64,000 nt of DNA from Ctenosaura bakeri. Taxonomy: Eukaryota > Chordata > Lepidosauria > Squamata > Iguanidae. Where the stretch lies: NCBI GenBank assembly GCA_948474755.1, contig CAOLHI010001839.1, positions 1 to 64,000 on the forward strand, written 5' to 3'. Under the pieces are notes generated by a model, which had not been told where the DNA came from, did not search any database, and saw nothing but the letters and a program-made list of their open reading frames with translations. Positions 24,340 to 35,530 of this stretch are shown here, in pieces; within the stretch, counting starts at the first letter, position 1, and the number at the start of each line of letters is the position of its first letter. The translations under genes were made by a program, and so were the position numbers.

Positions 24340-24640
24340 GATCAAACAATGCAATAATTTGTGGCTACGGTTACTAGTAACCCTAGTAGTTTGCTTAGAT
24401 GGATCTGTAATGGTTGAATAATATTTTTCCATCTTTTATTGCTTTCTCTTTCTTACTATGGTTTGGTTGCTGGGGTCAGAACCCCTCTCCCCCATTTTTT
24501 TTTTTTTTTTAGTAATTTTGTATTTAGGCAGCAAGTCAGTCAGTGTTCTAGTAAGTTAGTGATTGGTGTTTCTTTAGTTTACTGTCTTATTATTGTGTTT
24601 TAATTTTAGCTTATGTTAAAAATGTCAATTGGTGCTTATG
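24340..24640 (+). repeat. Unclassified LINE-like interspersed repeat, copy 2
   Basis: Plus-strand counterpart of 1336-1660 with GGTTACTAGTAACCCTAGTA, GGATCTGTAATGG and GGGGTCAGAACCCCTCTCC words and a T-run where the other copy has a different filler. Confidence 0.55.
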
Positions 24641-25544
24641 CTATTTGGTGTTAAAATTGATATATCGAGAGCTCCGTTCTTGGGAAGCAGACTAGAGAGA
24701 GAGAGAGAGACTCCCCCAAATATCAGACTACAGCTCCCAGCATCCTTTATCACTATGTTGGTTAGGGTTGCTGAGAGTTGTGGTCTGTCAGCATCTGTAG
24801 AGCTACAAGCTACCCCCAGACAAACACACACACGTGTGTGTGGCATTTGCCATTCTATCTGAATGCTGAAACAGTTTCCATAATAGTTTCTATAATAGCA
24901 AGTCTTATACTTAAAAAAAAAAAAAATTAATGCCTATTGTTTGTTGGTATTGCCCCTCATCATGCTATTCCTGGCAAAACCAGTGTTACATAGGTGTTTC
25001 CTGCCACAAATTTAACAACGTAATGGATATACGACAGGGAACCACAGTCAGTCTAGTGACCAAACTGTATACATTTCCAAATGCAGCTGCATCATAGATT
25101 AAAATTAAGGCATTGTGATATTGACATTTTCAAATTCTTTTTTACATACATCCCAGACAATGAATATATATGTGTGTGTGTGTGTATACCGTATATAATT
25201 TTCAGTCTGCCACAGAATGACCACTCTACCTATTGATTGATGTCTTTACAATATCTTTACAATGCATCTCATCTGGTGCAACATGGAGTTCTTCTGTCAT
25301 TGTTGGTTTCAGTGCAATGGTAATCATTGGCTCAACCAGGATACCAGGACGTAAAAGGTAGTTGGTTTGTAAGAGAAAGATCTGAAATGTTTCTTTTCAT
25401 TTTCTAGTTGATTAAGAAATATAGGATTCCAACCTGCAGCACTGTAGGCAATGTTAATTGCTTGGGTTAGAATTCCTTTTCATGCAACAATTTTCAATGA
25501 TTGCTTGATGCTGAGAATCACTGGGTTTAGTGGAAATACCAAGA
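24641..25544. other. No gene recognised
   Basis: Contains (GA)n at 24694-24710, an imperfect ACTACAGCTCCCAGCATCC palindrome (24728-24788), and (TG)n at 25171-25186. Confidence 0.4.
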
Positions 25545-25765
25545 AAAATTATGGGACTGTACAGGTGTTTGTCATAATTAAGTAGGGTCAGCCATGGAGA
25601 GTACTCAGATGGGGGACTGCCAATGAATACCATGTGCTATGTTTCAGAGGAAGGAATCAGCAAAACCACCTCTGAATATTCCTTGCTGGAGAAAATCCTA
25701 CAAAATACATGGGGTCACAGTAAGTCAACAGGCAACTTAGAGGCACATATACACCCAAATAGAAG
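25545..25765 (+). repeat. 5S-rRNA-derived SINE (degenerate)
   Basis: AAGTAGGGTCAGCCATGGAG and GTACTCAGATGGGGGACTGC are decayed 5S A-box and C-box regions; GGGGTCACAGTAAGTCAACA and GGCAACTTAGAGGCAC form the tail. Confidence 0.75.
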
Positions 25766-27269
25766 TGCAGCACAATTCTTGGAAATACTGGTGTACACAG
25801 AAAAAGTGAGTAATACTTGATAAGTCAATTGCCTTCATTGATGCCTCAGCACAATGGAATATTGCTGGAATAATGTCTGGGTGCCACTTGCAAAAAAAAA
25901 AAAAAGGAGGGGGATGTCAAAGAAAGCAGTGATTGTTTGCCACTGTTTATATAAAGTAATCAAAATGTAATTTGGGTTGGGAGCTTTGAGCATCCGTACT
26001 ATATACAGATGCAACAGAGACGAAGCAGTGCTATGTTTTACCTTTCCTATCAAGGCAAAAAAACAAACAAACCCTTCTTCCTTCTTGATGGTCTAATTCT
26101 GATAGGGTTTTGCATAAATTTTGTTGCACGTCCCACCACCCGAAAGGCCAGTACGGCAAGCACATGAGACAAGACTTTCTGAATAGCAACACCTTATTTG
26201 GGAAAGTCCTTCCCAAAGGAGTTTAGGCTGCCTATCATCCCTTTTGAGTTTCCAGCAACCAGCTAAGATCAGGGTTAGCACCTGGGATGCTTTAATTGGG
26301 TATGTGTTTTAAAAACTGGGTTTAAAATGTTGTTCTGGTTTGTTTTTAAAGAGCAGTTTGTTGTTGTTTTTTAACCTTGTGTGCATCACCTTGGCAGTGC
26401 TGAATGGTGGCAAATACTGCCAGCGTTCTACACCCATGTATCAGGAGACTGTGATATTATTGCTGTAGTTCTTTGGGGTTTTTCAAATATGGCCCAGATT
26501 ATTTTCTGGTAATTTACAGTACTACTCCCACATTTTTGTCCCACCTCCTGCGTGTGTTTCCTTTTAATTTCAAGACATATCAGAACAAAAAAGCATCCTT
26601 CTGTCTCCTTGTTTCCCTTTTACTTATAGTACTCTAGTGCACAAGTGAAATGAAACATTTGCATGATAACACTATAACTCTAAGCATTTTTTTTTTTTAC
26701 AAAGATTCAGAGAGGAGAAAATTTGCCCTTCAAACTACAGGACCAGCTCAGCACATCACATCACCAGTTTTTAAAAGACCTTTGGAAGAGCCCAGCATAA
26801 ATCCAAGAAATCAACATCCTCCATATGCAACGGGATAGACACGGAAGAAGCAGCAACCAGAAAAACATAAGGAGGTATGTTGTGAAAACTCATAAGGAAG
26901 GCGATGGAAAACCAAGAAACCCCTGTGTTTTCTTAGTGAAGGTCACCACAATTCAGAGTTAGCTTGAAGACATAAAACAACAACATTTATTGAAAGGTAT
27001 TTTAAAAATGTTTTTACTATTACAAATGATTTTTACATGCATTTTGTTTTAATTTGTGTTTTGAGCCTCCTTAGATCCCATGTTGGGAGAAAGATGGGAT
27101 ATAAATGAAAGAAAAGAAAAGAAAAGAATAAAGTTATACACTCTTCTAAAGCAGCCACACAACAAAACTTAGAAGGCTGGTAGTAGAAAGTTCTTTGGTA
27201 TTCAGTAATATATATATTCTTTTAAACTATTTACCCATGGCTTAGAACTCACTACATGAGCTATGGAAA
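25766..27269. other. Intergenic DNA with SINE/LINE tails
   Basis: No gene seen. At about 26870-26990 is a SINE 3' half (AAGGCGATGGAAAACC, GGTCACCACAATTCAGAG, ending AAAACAACAACA). At about 27030-27110 is a LINE 3' tail with TTGGGAGAAAGATGGGATAT, followed by an AAAGAAAAG repeat. Confidence 0.45.
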
Positions 27270-27580
27270 TAGGTCTTTCATGCCTCCTTGGCTGTTAAAA
27301 GACTGATGCTCCGTTATAACACATCCTCACCTGTGATCCAATGGATAGAAGATTTAACAACACTTCCAACATATGAAAGAATGATGTATTGATGCAATTT
27401 AGAAATAGACTTACATTCGGATATTTGGTAAATTTTGATTGAAATTTATGGGTAATGATTTCTCCCTTTTTTATCCTCTTATTCTTTATTGCTGTAATGT
27501 TAGGACATCATGAGGTGTAACTGAGAGCCTTACAATGTAATTTTACTTTGCATAATAAAAAATTTTAAAAAGAAAAAAAA
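27270..27580 (+). repeat. L1-like LINE 3' end
   Basis: A broken frame at 27340-27450 resembles the C-terminus of L1 ORF2 (WIEDLTTLPTYERMMY, then CNLEIDLHSDIW). The piece ends with GCATAATAAAAAATTTTAAA and an A-rich tail (27550-27582), as expected for an L1 3' UTR and poly(A). Confidence 0.6.
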
Positions 27581-27886
27581 AACCCAGCTTTTTAGTCATT
27601 AAACTTCAGCATCCTAAGAAGTGTCTTCTTAGAGACATCACTTACTAACACCTCTAGTACAAAACCACAGAAATGTTGTGACTCCGCTTGCCCGCTCCTG
27701 CTTTACACCAAAGAAGCCACTTTGACCCCATTACTTTTGAATTGCAGCTCTATTGCCCCTTCATTATTCTCCAAATACAGCTTGTTTCTTGTAACTTGTT
27801 CCTTGTGAGCTCTGAAACATATTAGATATTTACTAGAGAGTAAGCTTCACATTCCACAACATGGGAATTACAACTGAGTAATTACA

Positions 27887-28079
27887 ACTGGTGCCGAGGT
27901 TTCAACATTGGACTACAACCCTGGAGAGCAGGGTTCGATTCCCCACTCCACCATGGAAAGCCACTGGGGGACATTGGCCACATCACACACTCTCAGCCCC
28001 CAGAAAACTCTGTGACAGATTCACTTTAGGGTCACCATTAATCAGAAACAACTTGAAGGCACAAAACAACAACAACAGA
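27887..28079 (+). repeat. Sauria-type SINE
   Basis: Head with GACTACAACCCTGGAGAG, B-box GGGTTCGATTCCCC, tail GGTCACCATTAATCAGAAAC and AACAACTTGAAGGC, ending CAACAACAACAG. One of the best preserved B-boxes in the window. Confidence 0.9.
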
Positions 28080-28523
28080 CATCCAAGTTAGACTTTAGTC
28101 CAATGCACTCTCATTTGGATGTTTGCATCATTAACTACATCGGGACTTAATTCTGAGCAAAGACCCTGCTTAGGATGGTTCTACAAAGGAAAAATGTGGA
28201 AACATGACCCAGACTTTAGGTCTCTTATAGCTGAGCTAGATGTTTTCCAGCATTTCAAGAGAATAATTGCAGTGAGGAGTGGCTGTAATTCAGTGTAATG
28301 ATTTTGAAAACATTTTCCATCATGTAATTTAAGAAACAGCTAGATGTTTATTTTGTGGGTTTTTAATGACTAAAGGAAGCCAATTTTTTCATAAGGAGGT
28401 GAGCACAAATGATTGGGTTATGATGGGTTAGAAGACCAAGTTGGCAAAACATTTCCCTTTGGGCTCCATATGATAGAGATGTCACATGAATGTCTCCACA
28501 CTCTATAGCCCCAAATTGTTTAT
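28080..28523. other. No gene recognised
   Basis: Short unclassified interval between a SINE and a G element. Confidence 0.4.
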
Positions 28524-28922
28524 GGCCGTTTCCACACAATAGCGCTCTTCCGTGTCATTGTGCTGCAATTCAGGTCTGGAAGGGAATGTGCCAGCAACGC
28601 CCCCTTCTGCATCTGACCGTTCCCTGCAAAAGGAAGCATAATTTCTCCACCTCTTCCTTCTGCAGTGCAGCTAGGCACTTGCCGTTGCTGCGCTGAGCTG
28701 CAGTCGCAATCGTGCTTCTGCAGCTTCTGCATAATGGTAAGTATGGGAACGCTGCACAATTGGAGGTGTAAAACAGATTTTTTTCCGTTTTGCAAATTCT
28801 GTGCAAGTGCAACACTTTGCAACAGGATGGCAGCGGGATGGAGACATTGTGTGGTAGCACGACTTGCCAACTGCTATCATCCTGTGGCAGAAGCGGTACA
28901 GCAACATCATGCAGAAAGGGCC
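28524..28922 (+). mobile_element. G-family MITE (subfamily C)
   Basis: Ends GGCCGTTTCCACACAATAGC and ATGCAGAAAGGGCC. The interior keeps the family layout: paired GCTTCTGCAG arms, donor-like AATGGTAAGTATGG (GT 28737-28738), then ATTTTTTTCCGTTTTGCAAA and paired TTGTGTGGTAGC and CACACAATAGC words. Flanking triplets are TAT/TAA. Overlapping open frames of 68-116 codons are not supported as genes. Confidence 0.75.
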
Positions 28923-29527
28923 TAAGTTACAAACCTGTCTTGGTTGAATACCACTTCAGCTGTTATAGCTTCTTCCAAAGGATCCTGAGAGTTCTAGGCT
29001 AGAATCCTCTGGGGGTTATCTCTGATTATACCACAACAGGAACTTTTGATGTTGTTGTGGAAGGAGGTATCTTGTACTTGCTTGTACAATGTCTTTGAAT
29101 GGGCTACAGCAGAGTAGCTGGAGAGTTTCAGGCTCAACTCCATCCCCAGACCCTGGCCCTTGGGGTCCATCCAGGAGATGTGAATTTGTCTTTGCACACT
29201 CAAAAATAGAGACGCACGTTCTGTCTTGTATGTGGGAGAGGACCGGGGCTGTTATCCCTCCTCCCTGCAAAGTTCATGGGCAGTTAAACAGCTCCCAGGT
29301 ACACTGCTATGACCAATCAGTACCTGGGATAATGGATGGAACCGCTCCTGGAAGCATTCATATTACCATGTACAACCATGGGAGGAAAAGAAACCATCTC
29401 CTCAGAAACCAACATATCACTTAGAGATTCCTAGTCCCTCCTCACAGAAATGTTATTCCCAGGATTCTCTGATAAGGCTAGGAAACAATTCTGCTGAAAG
29501 AATATTAAGAACTCATCCAAGATGCTA
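28923..29527. other. No gene recognised
   Basis: A 111-codon plus-strand frame at 29089-29424 and overlapping minus frames exist, with no recognisable domain. Confidence 0.4.
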
Positions 29528-30180
29528 TTCAAAGTGCCTTGCAAAAGTATTTCCCCCTCCTTGTCCTTTTGACTTTTCCTCATTTTGCTGCATTACAACC
29601 TGGGATTGGAATTAATTTAATTGGCATGATTATAACTTCATATGCGGAAGATGCTCTATGCTGTCAAGAGTACAAAATATTTTTCTTAATCACATAAAAG
29701 TAAACAGAAACAAACTGATATTTGTTGGTTGTATAAATATTTACCCTCTCTGCTGATAGGCGCCTTAAAGAAGCTCTACTGCACCCCCACTGCCTCCAAA
29801 AGTTACATAAATCATTGGATGGAGTCTATCTGTCTGTAATTCCAGTGCTATATGATCTCAGATTAAATACACTTGTTTTTGGAAGGGCCTCAATTTTGTT
29901 GGAGAGCATATCTAAACTAACAGCATAACGACACCCAAGGACCTATTAGACCAAGTTTCAGATAAGGTTGTACAGAAGCACCAATCAGGGCTGAGTTACT
30001 TTTTTAAAAAATCCCAAACTATTTGCCTCCCACTATCATCTAGATTCTCCCCAGACCTGTGTTTATGAAAAGAAAGACATTGATTAAACAAACCTGCATC
30101 AAAAATTGTTTGGAGTTTGCAAAAAGTCATATAGGAGACACAGAAAACATGTGAAGAAAGGATCTCTGGTCTGATAAAAC
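29528..30180 (+). mobile_element. Tc1/mariner-like element, truncated
   Basis: It begins after a TA with the fish/reptile Tc1-type end AAGTGCCTTGCAAAAGTATT and TGCATTACAACCTGG. A decayed frame near 30080-30180 (LEFAKSHIGD, then DLWSDKT in the disrupted frame) matches the Tc1-like transposase zone that leads to the catalytic WSDE motif. It stops where the Y element begins at 30181; I could not find its continuation after 31455. Confidence 0.7.
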
Positions 30181-30245
30181 CATACTCTCCAATATTTCAC
30201 AGACGCAAACAGGACACATGTGGCTTAGTAACATCAATATGGGGT

Positions 30246-30775
30246 CAACATGGAAAAAGTGCCACATGTAGAATCAATTGTAATGCTGTAGGTACTTTCT
30301 TTCACATATAGTGGTGTTGTCCAGAAGTCCAGATAAGTGGGTTGGAGGTTTTTAATGAAACAGAAAAAAAAAATCAAAAAGCTACATTCTGGCCAGCACT
30401 GGGTTTGCTCTCTTTGTTTAAAGAAGGAGACAAAAATCTTATTAGTAAAACAACTAGTAACATGTTTTACATCTAGTGAGTTGTTCGGTGATTGCTCAAA
30501 AGTGAAAAGGTCTACACTGGATGGTAGGAGAAGTTGTGATCTCTTTGTGACATGGAAAAACTGACACAATGGGTTCGCAGCACAAGAAATGAACTCCATG
30601 CTGACTTTTTTTAAAATAGAATACATATTGCAGATTTCATTGTTTCTTTTATTGGAACAAACAGAGATAATGCAGATCCACCCAGTTCTCATGTAAAGTC
30701 TTTGGAATGACATCTTAACTTGAAGGCTAGAAAAACAAATGTGTGTATACGCATTTCATTACTGCTGAGTTGAGA
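30246..30775. other. Unidentified insert inside a Y element
   Basis: Sequence not shared with other Y copies. The minus strand has a 159-codon open frame (30234-30713) rich in Cys, Phe and Ser that resembles no family I know. The plus strand shows short stretches faintly like a retroelement. Nothing decides between a retroelement relic and unique DNA. Confidence 0.35.
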
Positions 30776-30802
30776 GCATACTACTTCTGCAATTTAAACT
30801 CA

Positions 30803-31319
30803 GGCTGTTTTCGCATTGAGGCTTCTCACGTGAGCGGGGAGAGTGGCTCACGCGAGAAGCCTTCTCCGGGAGGCTGCCGCTTCCCCCTCCTTCCTTCTGC
30901 AGGCGAAGGAATGAGCAGGGAAGCGGCACCAGAGGAGGCTTCTCGCGCGAGCCGCCCTCCCCCCAGGGCGAAGCAGGAGGTCTCGCTTCCGTCCCCCCCC
31001 GCGCCTGCACGCGAAGCAGGAGGTGTCGCGTCCATCGCGCTAGCGCCCCGCCCCTTCCTTCTGCAGGGGTGGAAGGAAGGAAGCGTGACCCGGCCGCCTC
31101 TCCGACGCTCCGCACAGGAGGTAAGTGCACCTGGGTGCCGGGAGTGTTGCGCGAGCGCGGGTGATTTTCGCTTTGAGGCGAAAATCAAAAAACCCGCGAT
31201 CGCGCCGCTGCAGCCTCGTGAGCATGGTGGAAGTGGGAGTGTGTCGTGCAGAGCGACGCTCCCACTTCCATGAGGCTCACGGGGCTGTCGCGCAACAGAA
31301 AGCCCGTCCGAAAAGGGCC
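30803..31319 (+). mobile_element. G-family CpG-rich MITE (subfamily A) nested in Y
   Basis: Ends GGCTGTTTTCGCATTGAGGC and GTCCGAAAAGGGCC, with TCA on both sides (30800-30802 and 31320-31322). Removing the insert and one TCA restores the Y sequence AAACTCAGTTT. Donor GGAGGTAAGTGC (GT 31121-31122); hairpin GATTTTCGC/GCGAAAATC at about 31163-31188. The 176-codon frame at 30743-31273 and its antisense rivals lie in this element and are artefacts of GC content. Confidence 0.88.
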
Positions 31320-31455
31320 TCAGTTTGCAGCAGTGAAAGTAAGATGAAAAAAAAAAAGGCAGAAAGTGGGAGGAAGAGGAATGAGAAACTGGGACATTTT
31401 AAACCCAGCTGAAAAAGTAATTGGTATTAGCCAATCAAGACAGCTGGAGAGTATG

Positions 31456-34401
31456 GAAAACTGGGCTCATTATTGTCAAGACTGGAATACTGGATTCGAG
31501 TTCTCTTTACGAGATTTATGAGAACATGGTGCTGTTCTTGTACAGTTCCACTGTACGGCTGAGGTGTTTGTGCCTTAAAGCAGCAAAAAGGTGTGGGAGG
31601 GGGGAGACCCCAGTCCTGCCACCTTTTCCCTCAAACATCCGCAGCTGTGCTGGAATCAAGAGCCTCCAGCAAATGGTGTTGCTGTTGTAAACAGACAGTT
31701 TCTCCAGTTTGGTGAATTACTCATGGTGAGACAGAACAGCAGTTCAGGTGGCTGCTGGCAGTAGCTGCCTTCTGCTCATTAAAAAGCAGAGCAGTGAGGG
31801 GGTTCTTTTGGTAATGTGTCTGGGACTGTGTGCCAAGGAAGGAGTGGGCGGGTGGGGGCAAAAAGGGAGAAAGTGATTCAGAGAGGGAAAAACAGAGAGT
31901 TTGGGAGAATGAAGCCGGTTTATTACCTGAGAATAATCTTTGGAAAAACAAGCCACTTTTTGTGTTCCTTTCTATAAAGACTTCTCTGTCATCTTTATGG
32001 ATTTCTACCCCTGGCTATATTTTAAGAACTTTCCAAGTCTACCTGCAACAACGCTAACAACCCTTGCAATAAATCTTCACCTTAAAACTATCATTATCAT
32101 TATCTCCCAGGGACTCTGAATGTTTTTCTCTCTCTGCTCACGCCAGACTGCTGGGGTGAATAGGTCCACAGAGAGTTGTTTCCCACCTGGCTTTCATGCA
32201 GAAGACCAGAGATTGGACAAGTTACCTTTTTTTTTGGACCACAACATCTTTTTAAAAAATCAGACCACTTTTAAAATTTGGTCTATTTCAAAAAGCACGA
32301 AGGAATCACAATGTGATATTTAAAGGTATGTACACTCAAGAGAGTATTCATTCTTGACCATTCATGGCCATTTTGCCCCCTAGAATGGGGAACACCTAGT
32401 GTCCATAAAGCAGAGTTGGCCAACTGCCTGGGGGGCCAGGGGCCAATTTCTTCTCCGCCATACACCTCCACAGCAAGCCCAAATATCTCCATTTTTTCCT
32501 TTGAAGTCCCTCAAAATGGTGACAAGAAATGATGATGGGTCACTTCCTACTGCCATTTTGAGGGGGACAGTAGAGGAAAATAGGGACATTTGAGATAATA
32601 CATGGGATGTTTATGTTTATGGGGGGGGTTCTACATGTTTTCAGGCATTTGGGGACCTTCAGTATGCATTTGGTACAAAAATTGCCCCCAAATGGCTGAA
32701 GAGTTTGGTGGACTCATCCCATAAGAGTAAGATCCAGGGGCCCCATGGAGTATGTAGGCCACATCCTGTCTTAGACCATCCTCAAGCTTGAAGAACCCGA
32801 AGAACTACTGCAAAGAAGGGATATGAGAGTGTGTGGGTTGAAGAACTGCGCAGAAAGAGAATGCAGAGCACACTGGGCGGCCAGGCTAAGAGGAAGCTAA
32901 ATCAAATTCACTCCTTCTAGGTGGGTATATTCCTCTTATTGAGGACATCCTGCCAAAGCACCAAACAGAATCTCAGAGATTCAGGATTGGAACCTCTTGG
33001 CACTGAATAGTTTGGCAAAGACCAAACATAATGGTTGTCATTTAAATATATATTTTTTTCACTGGAGGGCAGATTGATGAGTTCGCAATGCATACTGGGT
33101 AGGTAACAGTGACTTGCAGAGGCAAGTGGTGGCAGAGAGCAAAAGGAAGCTAAATCGAATGAAGACACCCTTCTAGGCTGTCACTACCCACAGAGAGAGA
33201 GAGAGAGAGAGAGAGACAAAGGGAGGGAGGGAGAGAACCTAGACTTGGAGGCAATATGCTAGATCCTCTGAGAGCATCCCTAAAATTCAGAGCAGAGCAT
33301 CCAGAGATCTGGCCTAGCACTAAAACATTCAGTCCCATGACCTCACATTGGCCTCATCCATCATCTCCATGGCTATCTGTCCAAGCTTCTGATGATAGGG
33401 AGGAGTAGAATCTGCTGGCAATTCAGCATTCTTTGTTCCTGCCCTGTGGCTCTTGGCACTGATGTCTGGCCACTGGGACTTTTCTGCCTCTGTCCTGAGC
33501 AAAACTGCTTGATGCTGCCTCGGAAGATGTCAGAGCAAGCTGCTGGTGCTGTAATGTCCTGACAATTTATCCTGGCTCATTTGAAGGTGGAGAGCAACTG
33601 CGAGACCTACCTTCACCTCAGGATGATCCCAGGCAATGCTCTGCCTCCATGGTGACCCAAACTGCTTGCCTTCCATCTCAGGGCCTGCTGCTGCCTCTTT
33701 CCTCTGAACTTCAGGCTCAAGCACAGCTCTCCTGATAGCAGAACAGATCTGCTGCCTCTACCATGACCATGAGCCCTTGAAAATCTTACTGGGCTGAAAT
33801 GAGGTTTGCTTGTGCTACCACCAAAATTACTGACCCTTACAAATCTTATTTGGAAGGAAGGCAAGCCATTCTACCTCCCTCTCTCCCTAACAGCACCATA
33901 TGTATTTGTATTAATGATGTAGTGATGCCCAAAGATTAAATTAGATTAATAATTAGTGGTGGTAGTGGTGATGATAATATACCTAACGAGATACTGAAAT
34001 CTAATGGAAATCAAATTTAATGGGTTGGATGGTCAGCTGATATGAATGCAGTGATAAAATAATAATGTCTGCTCTGCTTCACAAGAGGAACTGAACAGAC
34101 AAGATAATGACAATATATGCGCTTTGTGAATAAAAGAAGTGTGCTTGCTGGTAGATGCAATGAATACAAAATGCATGCATTAGAAACAGAACTAGAGAGA
34201 TAATTTTAAAAAATGAATTACTGAGAAAGTAAACCAACCACCTGACAATTAGAGCCAGTTGTTGGGAGAGTAAGTGTCCTGAACACACAAAGACTCACAC
34301 ATAATAAACAATTGCTATTCAAATTAACAAATTTACACACACACACCCAAAAAAAGCAAAGAGAGAATTAAGCTAGGCTACTCCACAAGACAAAAGTTTG
34401 G
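31456..34401. other. Intergenic DNA, mostly unclassified
   Basis: No supported gene. At about 32408-32760 is a relative of 19405-19600 (GTTGGCCAACTGCCTGGGG, CCTCAAAATGGTGAC, GCCATTTTGAGGGGG), probably a hAT-type non-autonomous element. (GA)n at 33191-33216. From 33340 to 33880 the base composition is GC-richer, with a few minus-strand frames (33530-33864), but no domain is recognised. Confidence 0.4.
33191..33216. repeat. (GA)n microsatellite
   Basis: About 13 AG/GA dinucleotides. Confidence 0.95.
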
Positions 34402-34409
34402 GAAATTAG

Positions 34410-35057
34410 CAGTGATGTAGACTTGAGTCTACATCACTGATTCAATTCGGCTCGAGACTTGTATATTTTTAGTGACTGACTTGCTGCCCTTGGTTCAGTA
34501 ACATAACACATTCATCCAGAAACCTTATGACTTTGAACAACGCCTCCATCTCTTTTTGTCTACTGGTCACATGACAATCTGTCTCAAACCCAAAGGGTGG
34601 GCACATTTCTCAGAGGGGAACAGCAAACAAGTTAGAAAATGGCTTGAGGCAGGCTTGAGGTCTGCTGAGCAGCCTGTCCCTGCTGCATATCGGAGGAGCC
34701 TTCTAAAAATTTTCCTGAATGCAGAAGACAAAACTCGTTTACAGAGTGCATTTCTCAGAGAGGGAGGAACAGAAAATGGGTTAGGCAACAAGTCAAGCAG
34801 CTTTTGAAGCTTCAGTAATTGGGAGTAAGAGGGATCCTATTCCCCACTTCTGCAGCTGTAGATGGCAAAATCACAAATGTGGAGGACCAACTCTGCTTAA
34901 ATTTTTAAAACCGACTTTATTCGACTCTGTCCAGAAATTCTGGAATATAGGTTGGGTCGTAAAGTTGGCTCCCACACTTGAGACTTGACTGGAAAGTATC
35001 TTCAAGAACTTGAGACTTGACTTGAGACTTGGAGTAAAAGACTTAAATACATCACTG
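34410..35057 (-). mobile_element. hAT-like non-autonomous element, copy 2
   Basis: Ends CAGTGATGTAGACT and TACATCACTG, flanked by 8 bp GAAATTAG (34402-34409) and GAAATTAA (35058-35065), a duplication with one mismatch. CAG ends plus 8-bp duplications fit the hAT superfamily. GACTTG/GACTC words crowd both ends. It matches copy 1 in reverse, for example AAACCCAAAGGGTGGGCAC and TGCATATCGGAGGAGCCTTC. The first 30 bases form a palindrome with 14-bp perfect arms. Confidence 0.85.
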
Positions 35058-35065
35058 GAAATTAA

Positions 35066-35351
35066 AAGAGAGAGACTAGAGAGACCAAATTCAGATGATA
35101 ACAACTACTGGATCCCTCACCACATTTTGTTCAATGACCTACTACCAGAAGCTAAATCCAGCAAACAAAAGAAGAGATGCAGGGGATAACTGGCCATATA
35201 AGTTCATATCTTCAGACTGTGCCATGCAGCTCCAAAACTGAATCAACCCAATCTGATCTGACCTAGAGCTAGTACAAACTGGTCCCAGTTTGATTTAGTT
35301 TGGGATTCAGATGAATCATTTGCACAGTTCTAGTGGTTGAAATGAGAGTCA
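35066..35351. other. No gene recognised
   Basis: Short unclassified interval. Confidence 0.4.
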
Positions 35352-35530
35352 ATGTGGTTTGAGCGTTGGGCTACAACCCTGGAGACCAGGATTCAATACC
35401 CCACTTGGCCATGGAAACCCACTGGATTACCTTGGGATTGACACACACTCTCAGCCCCAGAAAATCTGTGATAGGCTCACCTTAGGGTAACCATAAGTCA
35501 GAAATGACTTGAAGGCACACAACAACAACA
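35352..35530 (+). repeat. Sauria-type SINE
   Basis: Head ATGTGGTTTGAGCGTTGGGC, B-box region CCAGGATTCAATACCCC, tail ACCATAAGTCAGAAATGACT and TTGAAGGCACACAACAACAA. Nearly complete. Confidence 0.9.

Larger units (their letters stand above)
30181..31455 (+). mobile_element. Y-family element carrying two inserts
   Basis: Starts CATACTCTCCAATATTTCAC and ends GACAGCTGGAGAGTATG: the best preserved inverted ends of this family. After about 65 bp, Y sequence is replaced by about 530 bp of unrelated DNA (about 30246-30775), then resumes with CATACTACTTCTGCAATTTA. It is interrupted again by a G element after AAACTCA and ends with GAAACTGGGACATTTT-type sequence. Its left end breaks a Tc1-like element. 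Confidence 0.75.

Noticed and set aside
27887..27960. Possible tRNA gene (A-box and B-box visible)
   Set aside because: No cloverleaf acceptor stem; it continues into the SINE body and recurs on both strands across the window.
30743..31273. 176-codon plus-strand open frame
   Set aside because: Mostly within a G element (30803-31319); its sequence parallels frames in the other copies and has no domain.
33340..33880. GC-richer block with minus-strand open frames, considered as an exon or pseudogene
   Set aside because: No family resemblance and no consistent frame or splice sites.
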